DNA of 41,731 nucleotides from an uncultured Acidobacteriia bacterium (GCA_903925975.1 CAIYHG010000055.1:1-41731), one strand, 5' to 3'. Counted from the first letter of the stretch, positions 17,151-26,823 are shown. Notes: generated from the letters alone by a model not told the origin. A program made the numbers and translations.

Positions 17151-18455
17151 ATGGGTACGCAGGGAGGCGGCCACGCGGCTGCCGCCGCTCGGGAAGCCAC
17201 GCCGGCTAAGTTCTACGGATGGAACCTGGTCGGCGTCCTGTGGCTCCTGGACTTTCTGAACATGGGCTTTCCGCTATACGGCGGAACCGTGATCAATACC
17301 TACATGCTCAAGAGCATCGTGATGCCGAGGAGCACTTACGGCCTCGGTTTCACGCTGCTCAACCTGTTCGTGGGCGTCCCTTCCACGGCGATTGCGGCTT
17401 CTATTCTGCGCTGGGGCATCCGCAGGACATTTATGATAGGCTCCGCGCTGATCCTGGCCGGTTCCTTGTGGATGGCGCTGGTTGTTACTCAGCCGTGGCA
17501 GTACCTGGTTGGATTCGGCGTCCTGATCGGCGCGGGGATCGGTTTCGGAACGATCATCCCTCTATCCACGGCGATTACGCGTTGGTTCGTCCGTTTCCGT
17601 GGACGGGCGATGGCGATTGCGCTGACTGCGTCGGGGTTCGCGGGCCTGGCCGCCGCGCCTCTGATTAATAAGCTGCTGGGCGCGGCTGGAAACAGTTGGC
17701 GGACGGGCTGGCTGATCGTCGCGGGAATTGCGGCGCTATCGGCGGCCATCGCGTTCGTGGGCATCAAGGAACGGCCGGAGGACCTTGGCCAGAAGCCCGA
17801 TGGCGGCGAGGCTAAAGACGGCGCTACAAAGACGAGCCCTCTGGTCACGCAACACGCGTGGCTTCCATCCGAAGCTTACCGCACGCTGTCCTTCTGGATG
17901 ATCTTCGTTGGCTCCATCGCCTGCCAATACCCGTTCTTCTTCTTCACCGCGCACTGGATTCTGCACCTGCGCGGGTTGGGCGTCAGCGCCACAACGGCGG
18001 CGTTCGCGATGGGCTTGTTTACCATGGGCGGCATTCCGGGCGGAGTGATCGGTGGTTGGTTGATGGACCGGTTGGCGGCGCGGTACGCGTTTATGCTCGG
18101 GATCTGCAGCTACGTAGCCGGTTCGCTACTGGCGATCCGGGCCGGAGCCGACGATATGGCCGCGGTCTACATCGCCGCCATTCTGTATGGAGCGGCGTTC
18201 CGCTGGACTTTCGTTTGCCTCAACACCATCACCGGGCACTTCTATGGCCCCAAGGCGTTCCCGAAAGTGAACGGGACCATGATGTTGCTTTCCGGCGTCG
18301 CCTGCTGCCCGGCCGGCATCGTTGGCGGAAAGCTCTTCGATGTCTATCGGAGTTATACCCAGGCATTCGAGTTGAACATCGCCCTTTGCCTGATCGGAGC
18401 GTGCGCCCTGGCATTCGCGCGAATGCCCCGGCCTTCCGGCTACAGCACGCGGTAA
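17151..18455 (+). CDS. MFS transporter (monocarboxylate/OFA-like)
   Basis: A 434-residue transporter with about 12 membrane segments and a central charged loop (about residues 205-235). WNLVGVLWLLDFLNMG starts the first helix. ITRWFVRFRGRAMAIALTASGF in the first half is the motif of the oxalate/formate-antiporter and monocarboxylate-transporter branch (RWF..RRG.A.G.a..G). It is probably the last gene of the LysR-linked operon, 49 bp after the aldehyde dehydrogenase, with GGAGG before the ATG at 17151. It likely imports the carboxylate-type substrate of this pathway. The reading frame ends 16 bp inside the convergent DUF3237 gene. Confidence 0.85.
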   Translation: MGTQGGGHAAAAAREATPAKFYGWNLVGVLWLLDFLNMGFPLYGGTVINTYMLKSIVMPRSTYGLGFTLLNLFVGVPSTAIAASILRWGIRRTFMIGSALILAGSLWMALVVTQPWQYLVGFGVLIGAGIGFGTIIPLSTAITRWFVRFRGRAMAIALTASGFAGLAAAPLINKLLGAAGNSWRTGWLIVAGIAALSAAIAFVGIKERPEDLGQKPDGGEAKDGATKTSPLVTQHAWLPSEAYRTLSFWMIFVGSIACQYPFFFFTAHWILHLRGLGVSATTAAFAMGLFTMGGIPGGVIGGWLMDRLAARYAFMLGICSYVAGSLLAIRAGADDMAAVYIAAILYGAAFRWTFVCLNTITGHFYGPKAFPKVNGTMMLLSGVACCPAGIVGGKLFDVYRSYTQAFELNIALCLIGACALAFARMPRPSGYSTR

Positions 18456-18979
18456 AAGCGAAGGATCGCCTGGGTAGGAGTCCGCTCCGCGGCGCACACG
18501 AACATGCTGCGCTCAAGCCATTTCAAGCTTGGGACGGCGGTTTCAAATACCGGCGAAGCGCGAAAGTAATATTCCGACGGCGCCACCGGCTCACCCTTGG
18601 CCATCTTGGCCGCGACTTCGGGCGAAGCCACGCGCATGCCCTTGTTCACGACCGTGATCAATCCGCCCTGGTCCGTCCGCAGAAGATAATGCGCTTCAAT
18701 CTCGATCATGCCGTCCGCATGAACGATCTGCCAATCCGCGCCGCCGGCTAAGACTTGCCCCTTCATATCCGGGCCTTCGAACGTGCCGCCTGTAATGGGG
18801 ATGATGCGGCGCGCGCCGTGTGCCGTCGCGCCTGCTTCCTGCGCCGCGCCTACGTCGGCGCGCACCTCAAAGGCAAAAACCAGCTTCGGCGGCGGAGGGG
18901 GATCCGAGGCCGCGGACAAACGGCACATGAGCCCAAACAGCAATAACACACACGCGGTTTCTTTCATCATCGCTTTCAT
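18440..18979 (-). CDS. DUF3237 (UPF0311) family protein, secreted
   Basis: A 179-residue protein. A signal peptide (ends MCRLSAASD) and a PPPPP spacer precede the DUF3237 fold: KLVFAFEVRADVG, RRIIPITGGTFEGP, GGADWQIVHADGM, IEAHYLLRTDQGGLITVVNKG. All are family signatures. The family's function is not established. A longer frame opens at 19048, but the hydrophobic export signal starts at the ATG at 18979 (or the ATG pair at 18970/18967), so 18979 is used. There is no clear ribosome binding site. It converges with the MFS gene, overlapping by 16 bp, so it lies outside the catabolic operon. Confidence 0.8.
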   Translation of the reverse strand: MKAMMKETACVLLLFGLMCRLSAASDPPPPPKLVFAFEVRADVGAAQEAGATAHGARRIIPITGGTFEGPDMKGQVLAGGADWQIVHADGMIEIEAHYLLRTDQGGLITVVNKGMRVASPEVAAKMAKGEPVAPSEYYFRASPVFETAVPSLKWLERSMFVCAAERTPTQAILRFYRVL

Positions 18980-19193
18980 CGAAATCGCGGGGTGGGGCGA
19001 ACGCTTCTCACCGCGATTCCCTTTCTTAAATGATATCCGAGTCCGCAAGAGATACTCGGAAACGGAACTGCGAATACAGAGAACCGGAGCGCGCTTTCTT
19101 CCATCTTGCGCTTCGCTATTGCGTTGCCTCCATCAGGCAGTGAACGGGACTTTCACCCCGAGACGCCGAACACGCCGGCGCTCGAAAAGAACA

Positions 19194-19220
19194 CCCAAGC
19201 CGCGGTATTCACGGCTTGGG
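19194..19220 (-). terminator. Intrinsic terminator downstream of the truncated hydrolase
   Basis: Arms CCCAAGCCG (19194-19202) and CGGCTTGGG (19212-19220) form a perfect 9-bp stem. Read on the minus strand it is followed by TGTTCTTTTC. It lies 22 bp after the stop at 19243. This is the most classical terminator in the window. Confidence 0.75.
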
Positions 19221-19242
19221 CGAGGGGTGGGTTGTTACGGAG

Positions 19243-19887
19243 CTATCTTCCCAGGTGTTTGTCGTAGAAGGCGGCAGCTATCTTGTAACCGTCCTGGGCT
19301 TCGGGGAAATCGGGATTCGTCATGAAGCCGTGGTACATGCCGTCGAAGACCATAATCTGGGAATCGATCCCGAGCTTGATCAGTTTGAGATAGCTGCAGT
19401 GCGATGGACTCATAGCCATGTCGCGCGTTCCCGTGAAGAAGATTGTGGGAGGGAACTTAGCCAGCAGTTTCTCGTCGAGCGTCGGACGCACCGTGAACTG
19501 GTCCATGTCCACGCCGTTGAAGTATGGCATCGCTGCCGTGGTGGCCGCCGGGGCGGGGGTAAGCGCTCCCCCCTGCGTCCCTCCGGTTGGCGCGTTGGTG
19601 ACCGAAAGAGCGCTGAAGAAGGCGCTATCTCCGCCAAAAATCACGCCCAGGCCGGAGCAGTAAACGCCAAGCACGCCGGGAGTGGGCCTGCCTGCTTTGA
19701 CGAGGATGGCCGTGGTCTGCGAAACCAGGGCGCCGCCGGCGGAGCAGCCGACCATACCCATGTTCGCGGGCTTATACGTCTTGGTGTAATAGTTCCACAC
19801 TTTCAGCAGATCTTCGCTGGCGGTGGGGAACCGGTATTCCGGACCCAGGCGGTAGACGATGGATACAACCTTATTCGTGACCGTCAC
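19243..19887 (-). pseudogene. Alpha/beta hydrolase (abhydrolase_3 type), 5'-truncated
   Basis: The frame encodes the C-terminal 214 residues of a hormone-sensitive-lipase-like esterase: VVSIVYRLGPEYRFPTASED, nucleophile elbow GCSAGG, Asp in TGTRDMAMSP and His in MYHGFMTNP. All three triad residues are present. What is missing is the upstream HGGG oxyanion-hole segment, which normally lies 35-45 residues before YRLGPEY. The in-frame sequence back to the stop of the neighbouring gene at 19999 contains no such motif and no ribosome binding site. The GTG at 19887 is only the first possible start. The most likely reading is a 5'-deleted gene fused next to the Spy-like pair. A functional atypical start cannot be excluded. 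Confidence 0.65.
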
Positions 19888-19998
19888 CGTGCCATCAGAG
19901 TCGATGACTACGCCGCGCGCGCGCAGGCGCCGGCCGCGGCATGGAATGCCAGAACCGGGGTGGCCTGCCCCGTCTCGTACCAGTGGATTGGCCTCGGG

Positions 19999-20472
19999 CT
20001 AGTCGTATTCCCAGTTGTTCTTCATGAACATGCCGGTGACTAATGCGAAGACCCTCTGGCCGCCCTGCTTCTTTTGGTCGGGATCGAGCAAGGCATAGGC
20101 TTTGCCGAAGGCCTTGATCTCCATCGCGGTCGCCTGCGCGAGCATTTCGCTGTAGCTTTTCACCAGCGGGTCGATCTCAGCCTTTGCCTTGCCAGCCTGA
20201 ACGGCCGCCGCAATCTGGTTGCGCAACTGCGGAGCCTGCTTGCGGATCTGCTCGGCTTCCTTTGAGCCGATCGAGAAGATGGTCTTGAATTGCTTCTGCT
20301 GGTCCTTGTTCAGGTTGCAGGCCTTGGTCATGGTGTCGAGCTTGCTGATCCGGGCGCTAGGATTCGGCGCGCCCATATCCCCGCCGCCGCGGCCTCCGCC
20401 ACCACCGCCGCCTTCCTGGGCCGGGACTATTGCTGCCGCTATTGCGCCGATTAGTAGGATTCTCAGGAACAT
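19999..20472 (-). CDS. Secreted Gly-rich Spy/CpxP-like helical protein (copy 2)
   Basis: A 157-residue exported protein. A signal peptide (residues 1-18, MFLRILLIGAIAAAIVPAQ) is followed directly by a Gly/Arg-rich stretch, then a long helical region with NLNKDQQKQFKTIF near residue 54 and LLDPDQKKQGGQRVFALV near 130. The paired '..t..Q...' and 'L...Q......' helices suggest an LTXXQ/Spy-like periplasmic fold, a weak assignment. GAGGAG lies before the ATG at 20472. It is the downstream partner of a paralogue (20500-20988), 27 bp away on the same strand, and is probably cotranscribed. A role in envelope stress or metal response is only a guess from fold similarity. Confidence 0.75.
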   Translation of the reverse strand: MFLRILLIGAIAAAIVPAQEGGGGGGGRGGGDMGAPNPSARISKLDTMTKACNLNKDQQKQFKTIFSIGSKEAEQIRKQAPQLRNQIAAAVQAGKAKAEIDPLVKSYSEMLAQATAMEIKAFGKAYALLDPDQKKQGGQRVFALVTGMFMKNNWEYD

Positions 20473-20499
20473 CGCGTCTCCTCTCGGGCTACGGCCCGG

Positions 20500-20988
20500 C
20501 TAGTTGCTGCGTCTCCAGTTACCGTCTCGGAATATGCCAGATATCATTTCCAAGAGCTTGGGCGCCTTCGGTTTCTGTTTGTCGTCCAATTTGCCGACGA
20601 TCTTCCCGAGGGCATCTACTTCGATGCCTGTGACTTGGGTTTGCGACGCCGCCAGGGCCTTCTCCAGTTCAGCGGTGTCTTTGCCTCCCAGGACGGCATT
20701 CACGAGGTTTTGCTGAATCTCGTGATATTGGTCCATGACAGCGGTGGATTGCTTCTGGGCTGCGTCGAGGATCGCTTCCACCGCGGTCCCTTGCTCGGCC
20801 GTCAGCTTCAGTTCCTTGGTGATGGCCTCGGCTTTGGTCACCCGGACAGCGCCAGCGACCAAGGGCGGCAGGCCTTCTCCACCGCCACCACCACGACCGC
20901 CGCCTCCGCCTCCGCCTCCGCGTTGCGCGGCGGCAATAGAAGTGAGGGCGACGCCAATGACCGCGACGACTAATACTCTGCGCATCAT
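20500..20988 (-). CDS. Secreted Gly-rich Spy/CpxP-like helical protein (copy 1)
   Basis: A 162-residue exported protein with the same plan as its neighbour: signal peptide (ends TSIAAAQ), a run of about 16 Gly/Arg residues, then helices with ELKLTAEQGTAVEAILDAA and KLDDKQKPKAPKLLEMISGIF. Both proteins end with a short aromatic, Asn-containing tail (MKNNWEYD here versus DGNWRRSN in this copy). They are paralogues by order of features, with strongly diverged sequence. AGGAGAT precedes the double ATG (20988/20985). The gene diverges from the carboxylesterase at 21321. Function unknown. Confidence 0.78.
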   Translation of the reverse strand: MMRRVLVVAVIGVALTSIAAAQRGGGGGGGGRGGGGGEGLPPLVAGAVRVTKAEAITKELKLTAEQGTAVEAILDAAQKQSTAVMDQYHEIQQNLVNAVLGGKDTAELEKALAASQTQVTGIEVDALGKIVGKLDDKQKPKAPKLLEMISGIFRDGNWRRSN

Positions 20989-21320
20989 GCGATCTCCTAA
21001 GCAAGATTATGGTAGTACATCTCGCCCAGTTAAGCCTTATACTATCAACGCTTAAAGGATTTTAATCTCGGGTTCTAACTGTCCCAAAGGTTACGTCTCG
21101 TGGGCCGGCCGTTTCGAAGGCGTCCGATCCCCCCGTGGTCGCATCGCGATTAACCCTCCGATGACGCTCGTACCCAAGCTATCCCTGGCGGGAGGATGCG
21201 CTGCCGCGGCGTCTGCACACGGCGTGCCGGCCGTGGCGCCGTGATATACAATCACCGATTGCGGGCTGCCTAAGTCAGCAGTAGCGGGAAGGTACGCAAC
21301 CCACACGCAAGGGAGAGAAT
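20989..21320. other. Divergent intergenic region
   Basis: These 332 bp separate the Spy-like pair (minus) from the carboxylesterase (plus). They include A/T-rich patches near 21030-21070 and TATACAAT near 21246, which could hold promoters for the two directions, but no clean -35/-10 pair was found. No gene is supported. Confidence 0.4.
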
Positions 21321-23021
21321 ATGAGCAATCATCTGAATCGCCGGAAATTGCTGGGCAGAGGCGCCGCCGTGATGGGCAGCGCCCTCGCCGGGTTAGCGTT
21401 GCAACCCGGAAGCGCCTTTGGGCAGGAGAAGCCGAAAACCGGAGGAGCTGCTCCGCCGCCTGCGGCCAAGAGCGGAACGCCGGCGGAAGCCCCCAACCTG
21501 CACCCGCCGGTGGTTCAAGTCAAAGGCGGAAAGCTTCGCGGCTTCAAGAACGAGAAGACCTACACCTTCCTCGGCGTCCCCTATGCAACGGCGGACCGTT
21601 TTGAACTGCCCAAGCCCGTTCAGCCCTGGGAGGGCGTAAAGAGCGCGCAGGCGTGGGGGCCCATCTGCCCGGTCCCGGCCATGACCGCGCCCGGCCCCGA
21701 CGAGTTCGTCTTTCCGCATCGCTACTGGCTGGAGAATGAGCACTGCCAGGTGCTGAACATCTGGACGCAAAGCGTAGGCCCGAGCGCGAAGAAGCCCGTG
21801 ATGGTCTGGATGCACGGCGGCGGGTTCACGAACGGCTCCTCGATGGAAGCCTTCGCCTATGACGGCAAGAACCTCAGCGAGTTCGGGGGCGTCGTGGTGG
21901 TGAGCCTCAATCACCGGTTGAACATTCTGGGCACGCTCGATCTTTCGGCCTACGGCCCCGAATACGCGAACTCGCGCTATACCGGGACGGCCGATCTGGT
22001 GGCCGGCCTGCAGTGGATTCACGACAATATCGAAAGCTTCGGCGGGGACCCCGGCAACGTCACCATCTTCGGCCAGTCCGGCGGCGGCGGCAAAGTGATG
22101 CGCATGATGCATATGCCGGCAGCCAAAGGCCTCTTCCATAAGGTGATCGCCGAAAGCGGCGGCAGCCTGACTTACCGTGATTCGGATGTCGCCGCGAGCA
22201 TTAAGAGCCAGCAGACGATCGCCGCCGCGACGCTCAAGGGCCTGGGCCTGGGCCCCAACCAGATTGATCAACTCAAGAAGGTTCCTTACGAAAGTCTGAT
22301 CGCCGCCGGCAACGCCGCGCTCCAGTCAGCGGCCAAAGAGCTTGGCCGGACGGGGAATCTCTCGTGGGAAGTCATCGCCGACGACAAGTACGTGATGCGC
22401 GAATTCCAGGACTGGGCCGATGCCATTCCTCTGATTGCCGGCACCGTCTTCAGCGAGCAAGTCGGCAACCTGGTAAAGGGCGACGGCCGCAAGAACGAAT
22501 GGAGCCAGAAGGAAATCGACGACAACCTCACCGCCGAATTTGGCGACAAGAAGACTGCCATCGCCGCCGAGTTCAAGAAGGTTTTCCCGCGCAAGAAGGC
22601 GCAGGACGTGCTCTACTTCGCGGCTACCTCACGCCCCGGCGTCAAGAGATCGCTCGACCGCAAACTCGAAAAGGGGAAGACGCCCGTCTACAACTATCTC
22701 TTCGCCTGGGAATATCAGGTGAACGGCGGCATCACGTCTTTCCATTGCTCCGAGATCGTCTTCGCCTTCCATAATGTGGGCCTGCCTCAGTCGCGGCTCG
22801 CCACCGGTGGCACTCCGGCCGCGCTTGCCCTGCAGGACAAGGTCTCGCAGGCGTGGATCAACTTCGCCCGCACCGGCAATCCCAGCCAGCCGGGTCTTGA
22901 GTGGAAGCCCTACACCGGGCAGGACGCGCAGACCATGGTGTTCGATACGGTCAGCGAGTCCCGCGCCCTGCACGACGATGTTCTGGTATCGCTCATGCCG
23001 GCGCAGCAACGGCGCGGATAG
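21321..23021 (+). CDS. Type-B carboxylesterase, Tat-exported
   Basis: A 566-residue esterase of the para-nitrobenzyl-esterase/cholinesterase fold. The N-terminus NRRKLLGRGAAVMGSALAG is a twin-arginine signal. Family motifs follow in order: GGKLRGFKNEKTYTFLGVPYA, oxyanion loop MHGGGF, NHRLNILG, nucleophile elbow FGQSGGGGKV (Ser253), and the catalytic His in SFHCSEIVFAFHN. Length is normal for the family. GGGAGAG precedes the ATG at 21321. It probably hydrolyses esters in the periplasm after folding in the cytoplasm; the substrate is unknown. A strong hairpin follows, so it is a single-gene unit. Confidence 0.9.
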   Translation: MSNHLNRRKLLGRGAAVMGSALAGLALQPGSAFGQEKPKTGGAAPPPAAKSGTPAEAPNLHPPVVQVKGGKLRGFKNEKTYTFLGVPYATADRFELPKPVQPWEGVKSAQAWGPICPVPAMTAPGPDEFVFPHRYWLENEHCQVLNIWTQSVGPSAKKPVMVWMHGGGFTNGSSMEAFAYDGKNLSEFGGVVVVSLNHRLNILGTLDLSAYGPEYANSRYTGTADLVAGLQWIHDNIESFGGDPGNVTIFGQSGGGGKVMRMMHMPAAKGLFHKVIAESGGSLTYRDSDVAASIKSQQTIAAATLKGLGLGPNQIDQLKKVPYESLIAAGNAALQSAAKELGRTGNLSWEVIADDKYVMREFQDWADAIPLIAGTVFSEQVGNLVKGDGRKNEWSQKEIDDNLTAEFGDKKTAIAAEFKKVFPRKKAQDVLYFAATSRPGVKRSLDRKLEKGKTPVYNYLFAWEYQVNGGITSFHCSEIVFAFHNVGLPQSRLATGGTPAALALQDKVSQAWINFARTGNPSQPGLEWKPYTGQDAQTMVFDTVSESRALHDDVLVSLMPAQQRRG

Positions 23022-23039
23022 AGCCAACGCCACCTAACT

Positions 23040-23079
23040 GGGGCCGGACTCGCAGTTCGTACAGGGCGAGCCCGGCCCC
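23040..23079 (+). terminator. Hairpin after the carboxylesterase
   Basis: GGGGCCGGACTCG (23040-23052) pairs with CGAGCCCGGCCCC (23067-23079) with one mismatch and a 14-nt loop, 18 bp after the stop codon. No U-tract follows. Confidence 0.55.
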
Positions 23080-23475
23080 GCCATTGCTCCGCCAACAGTC
23101 AGTCTGACCCCCGCCCCCCGCCGCGGAGCTTTTCCTTGCAGCGCCGCGCAAATCCTGGTAGCATTCTCCTCGTTGTTTGGAAAGATATTGCCGATGGAGT
23201 CGGCGGATGCCGGATAATGGCTGGCCGATTACTTCCAGACGCCCCTGTTGGCGGGTGGTGAACTCCTTCACCGCCGCCGGGTCTGGGCCGTGCATGCAGG
23301 CCCAAGCGGGCAGCCCATGCAACAACTCGATAGGCCGGCGTTTCAATTCGCCGGCTGCCGAACATCGAAGGCTCCGAATGCCGGCGTGGGGCCAAGGGAG
23401 GCGGCGCTGCCTCGTTCGAGGGCTAACTGCGCGCCCCCGCGGCACGGGCCGGTCCACTACTGTGAGGAAGCCCCA
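23080..23475. other. Intergenic region before the hydrolase/MBL fusion
   Basis: About 400 bp with no supported gene. The open frame that extends the fusion gene upstream to 23248 has no export signal or conserved sequence. The real start at 23476 is marked by AGGAAG and a signal peptide. No operator or promoter could be named with confidence. Confidence 0.45.
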
Positions 23476-25437
23476 ATGAAAACCAATCATCTCAAGATAT
23501 TCTCGGGAATACTGATACTGCTCGGTTCGGCTGTCTGCGCCGTAGGCCAGACTGCTCCGAAGCCAAAGGTGAGCGCCCAGGCCGCCAGGATTGCCCCACT
23601 GTTTAAGTCCGGCAAGTTTCAGGACGCCAAGGGCGGCGCCATGCCCTATCGCTACTTTGAACCGCCCGCCGGAACAACGCCGGGCGCAAAGAATCCGGTG
23701 ATTCTGTATCTTCACGGCGAGGAGGAAGCGGGCGTCGATAACAACGCTCAGATCACCACCACCGAATGCGCCACCGTATGGGCCGAGCCTGCCCACGTGG
23801 CTGCGCACCCCTCCTTTGTCATCGCTCCTCAGATTGCAAAAGGCGCCGACTGGACGGCCGAGCCGGCCTATTCGGCCACGCTCGCGTTGCTCGCCCAGTT
23901 CATCAAAGACCATCCGGCGGCCGATGCCAACCGCGTCTACATCGTCGGCTTCTCACAGGGCGCCACCGGCCTGTGGAACATGCTGCTCAAGAACCCCAAG
24001 TTGTTCGCCGCCGCCATGCCTATCAGCGGCAGCGCGGATAAGTATCTGGGCGACTACCAGGCGTGGGCCGCGCTCAAGAACACGCCCGTGATTATCATTC
24101 ACGCGTATGACGATACGGTGGTCCCGGTCGGCGCCGCCCTCAGCGCGGCGGCCGCTTTGCAGGCAGCGGGCAATCAGTTCCTCGGCTACGGCGCTCCCAC
24201 GCCCTGCCTCTGGAGCCCGGGCAGCACGCCGGCGCCCCACGATGCCTGGTGGACCGCCTTCCACAAATTCGAAGTGGTCTACAACTCGCTCTTCTGGGGC
24301 GACCTCGCGGCCACCCATAACGGCGAGATCGACCCCACCACGCTCTACACCAAGAAGAGCCACGGTAACGGCATTACCGAAGTGTGGGACTATGCGCTCG
24401 GCACGGCGTTCGTGATTGAACGGCCGGAGAAGGCCATCATTATCGACACCACCATGGGCCATGGCAGCATCTATCAGTTCATTAAGAACAACGTGCTGTC
24501 GAATAAGAACATCGATCTTGAGATCTTCTTCTCTCACCAGCACAACGATCACGTCCTCGGGCTTCCCTCGTTTGCCGGCGCCGCGCAGCTCAAGAAGGTT
24601 TACGTTCACGCACTGGATGCCGCACCCGTAAAGGCGCTCCTTGGCGCCGATGCCGGAAAACTCGTCCTCGTTAAGGATGGCGACCAGATTCCCTTCGGCG
24701 GAAAGAACGCCGAAGTGATCGCCGTGCCCGGCCACACGCTGGGCTCTATCGTGCTGAAGTACGAGAACTATCTCTTCGCCGGAGATTCCATCGGCACGGG
24801 CTATGTGGGCGTGGGGCAGATTCTGGTCGAGCAATACGTTCAGGAGGTACAGCACCTTCTCGACAAGATGGGCGCCGGCAAGTACATCGTCTACGGCGGC
24901 CACACCGGCGAGAACTACGGGACGATCAGCGAGAAATACGTGACCGATCTTCTCCGGTGCGCCAAAGGCATGGTGGCCAATACCCTTCCAGCCCCGGTTT
25001 ACTGGCGGGGCGGCGATACCACTGCCCGCAGAGTCTCCACCGTGGGCGGCTCTTCGATCACCTACGCGCTCACCAACGTCCGCCGCGTGCCGGGGGCGTT
25101 GCGCAATTTGCAGATCAATCCGGCGGCCCTCTATCAGGGATATGAGCCGCAGTTCGCGCAGCCGGCGGGCGCTCCTCCCACGAGAGCCGCTGGGTTTGTG
25201 CCGAGTATCACGTACTATTACGCCTCGGTTGCCGCAACGGTGGACGCGATCTCCGTGACGCCAACCGCGATGGACGCGGACTATAAGAGCATTGCCGTCA
25301 ACGGCGCCGCGGTTCGTTCCGGCGATGCCTACAAGGCGAGTCTCAACCCGGGCATGAACCGGATTGGGGTCGCGGTGACAGCGGCCAATGGGGCCGCGCG
25401 GACTTACACGATTGACGTGTTCAGGAGCGCGCGCTAG
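23476..25437 (+). CDS. Secreted fusion: alpha/beta hydrolase + metallo-beta-lactamase + cadherin-like domain
   Basis: A 653-residue multi-domain exported protein. The signal peptide (ends SAVCAVGQ) is followed by an alpha/beta hydrolase (about residues 40-275) with ILYLHGEEE and elbow GFSQG (Ser160). A metallo-beta-lactamase domain (about 285-490) has the zinc motif SHQHNDHVLG (His354, His356, Asp358, His359), VPGHTLGS (His420), FAGDSIG and YGGHTGENY (His476). The C-terminus (about 575-653: ATVDAISVTP, then VNGAAV, then LNPGMNRIGVAV) resembles the cadherin-like beta-sandwich domain. All catalytic motifs look intact, so this may be a bifunctional enzyme acting on one ester or lactone substrate. 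The start at 23476 is supported by AGGAAG and the signal peptide. A terminator-like hairpin follows. Confidence 0.85.
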   Translation: MKTNHLKIFSGILILLGSAVCAVGQTAPKPKVSAQAARIAPLFKSGKFQDAKGGAMPYRYFEPPAGTTPGAKNPVILYLHGEEEAGVDNNAQITTTECATVWAEPAHVAAHPSFVIAPQIAKGADWTAEPAYSATLALLAQFIKDHPAADANRVYIVGFSQGATGLWNMLLKNPKLFAAAMPISGSADKYLGDYQAWAALKNTPVIIIHAYDDTVVPVGAALSAAAALQAAGNQFLGYGAPTPCLWSPGSTPAPHDAWWTAFHKFEVVYNSLFWGDLAATHNGEIDPTTLYTKKSHGNGITEVWDYALGTAFVIERPEKAIIIDTTMGHGSIYQFIKNNVLSNKNIDLEIFFSHQHNDHVLGLPSFAGAAQLKKVYVHALDAAPVKALLGADAGKLVLVKDGDQIPFGGKNAEVIAVPGHTLGSIVLKYENYLFAGDSIGTGYVGVGQILVEQYVQEVQHLLDKMGAGKYIVYGGHTGENYGTISEKYVTDLLRCAKGMVANTLPAPVYWRGGDTTARRVSTVGGSSITYALTNVRRVPGALRNLQINPAALYQGYEPQFAQPAGAPPTRAAGFVPSITYYYASVAATVDAISVTPTAMDADYKSIAVNGAAVRSGDAYKASLNPGMNRIGVAVTAANGAARTYTIDVFRSAR

Positions 25438-25477
25438 CAGCGCGACCGCCTGCTCCGGCGCTCCGGAGAAACCGCTG

Positions 25478-25509
25478 AAGCGCGCGGCTCGGGTCGGAGC
25501 CGCGCGCTT
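25478..25509 (+). terminator. Perfect 13-bp hairpin after the fusion gene
   Basis: AAGCGCGCGGCTC (25478-25490) pairs perfectly with GAGCCGCGCGCTT (25497-25509) around a 6-nt loop, 40 bp after the stop. It is very stable but lacks a U-tract. Confidence 0.6.
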
Positions 25510-25531
25510 CCAGCCGCTAGGCGCCGCGCTG

Positions 25532-25543
25532 GATTGTACAATC
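25532..25543. promoter_or_regulatory. 12-bp palindrome upstream of the esterase
   Basis: GATTGTACAATC is perfectly self-complementary and lies 50 bp before the esterase start at 25594. It could be a small operator or part of a promoter; chance is possible. Confidence 0.3.
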
Positions 25544-25560
25544 GATGGTGCTCAGGATAG

Positions 25561-26823
<1,263 letters not shown>

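Noticed and set aside
14777..17200. Very long open frame (about 807 codons) on the minus strand opposite the aldehyde dehydrogenase and the second FAD gene
   Set aside because: It is antisense to two genes with intact family motifs, is rich in His, Arg and Ala as expected from GC-biased third positions, and shows no domain or ribosome binding site.
23099..23395. 98-codon open frame on the minus strand in the gap before the fusion gene
   Set aside because: Basic, Pro/Arg-rich composition with no ribosome binding site and no recognisable sequence; treated as non-coding.
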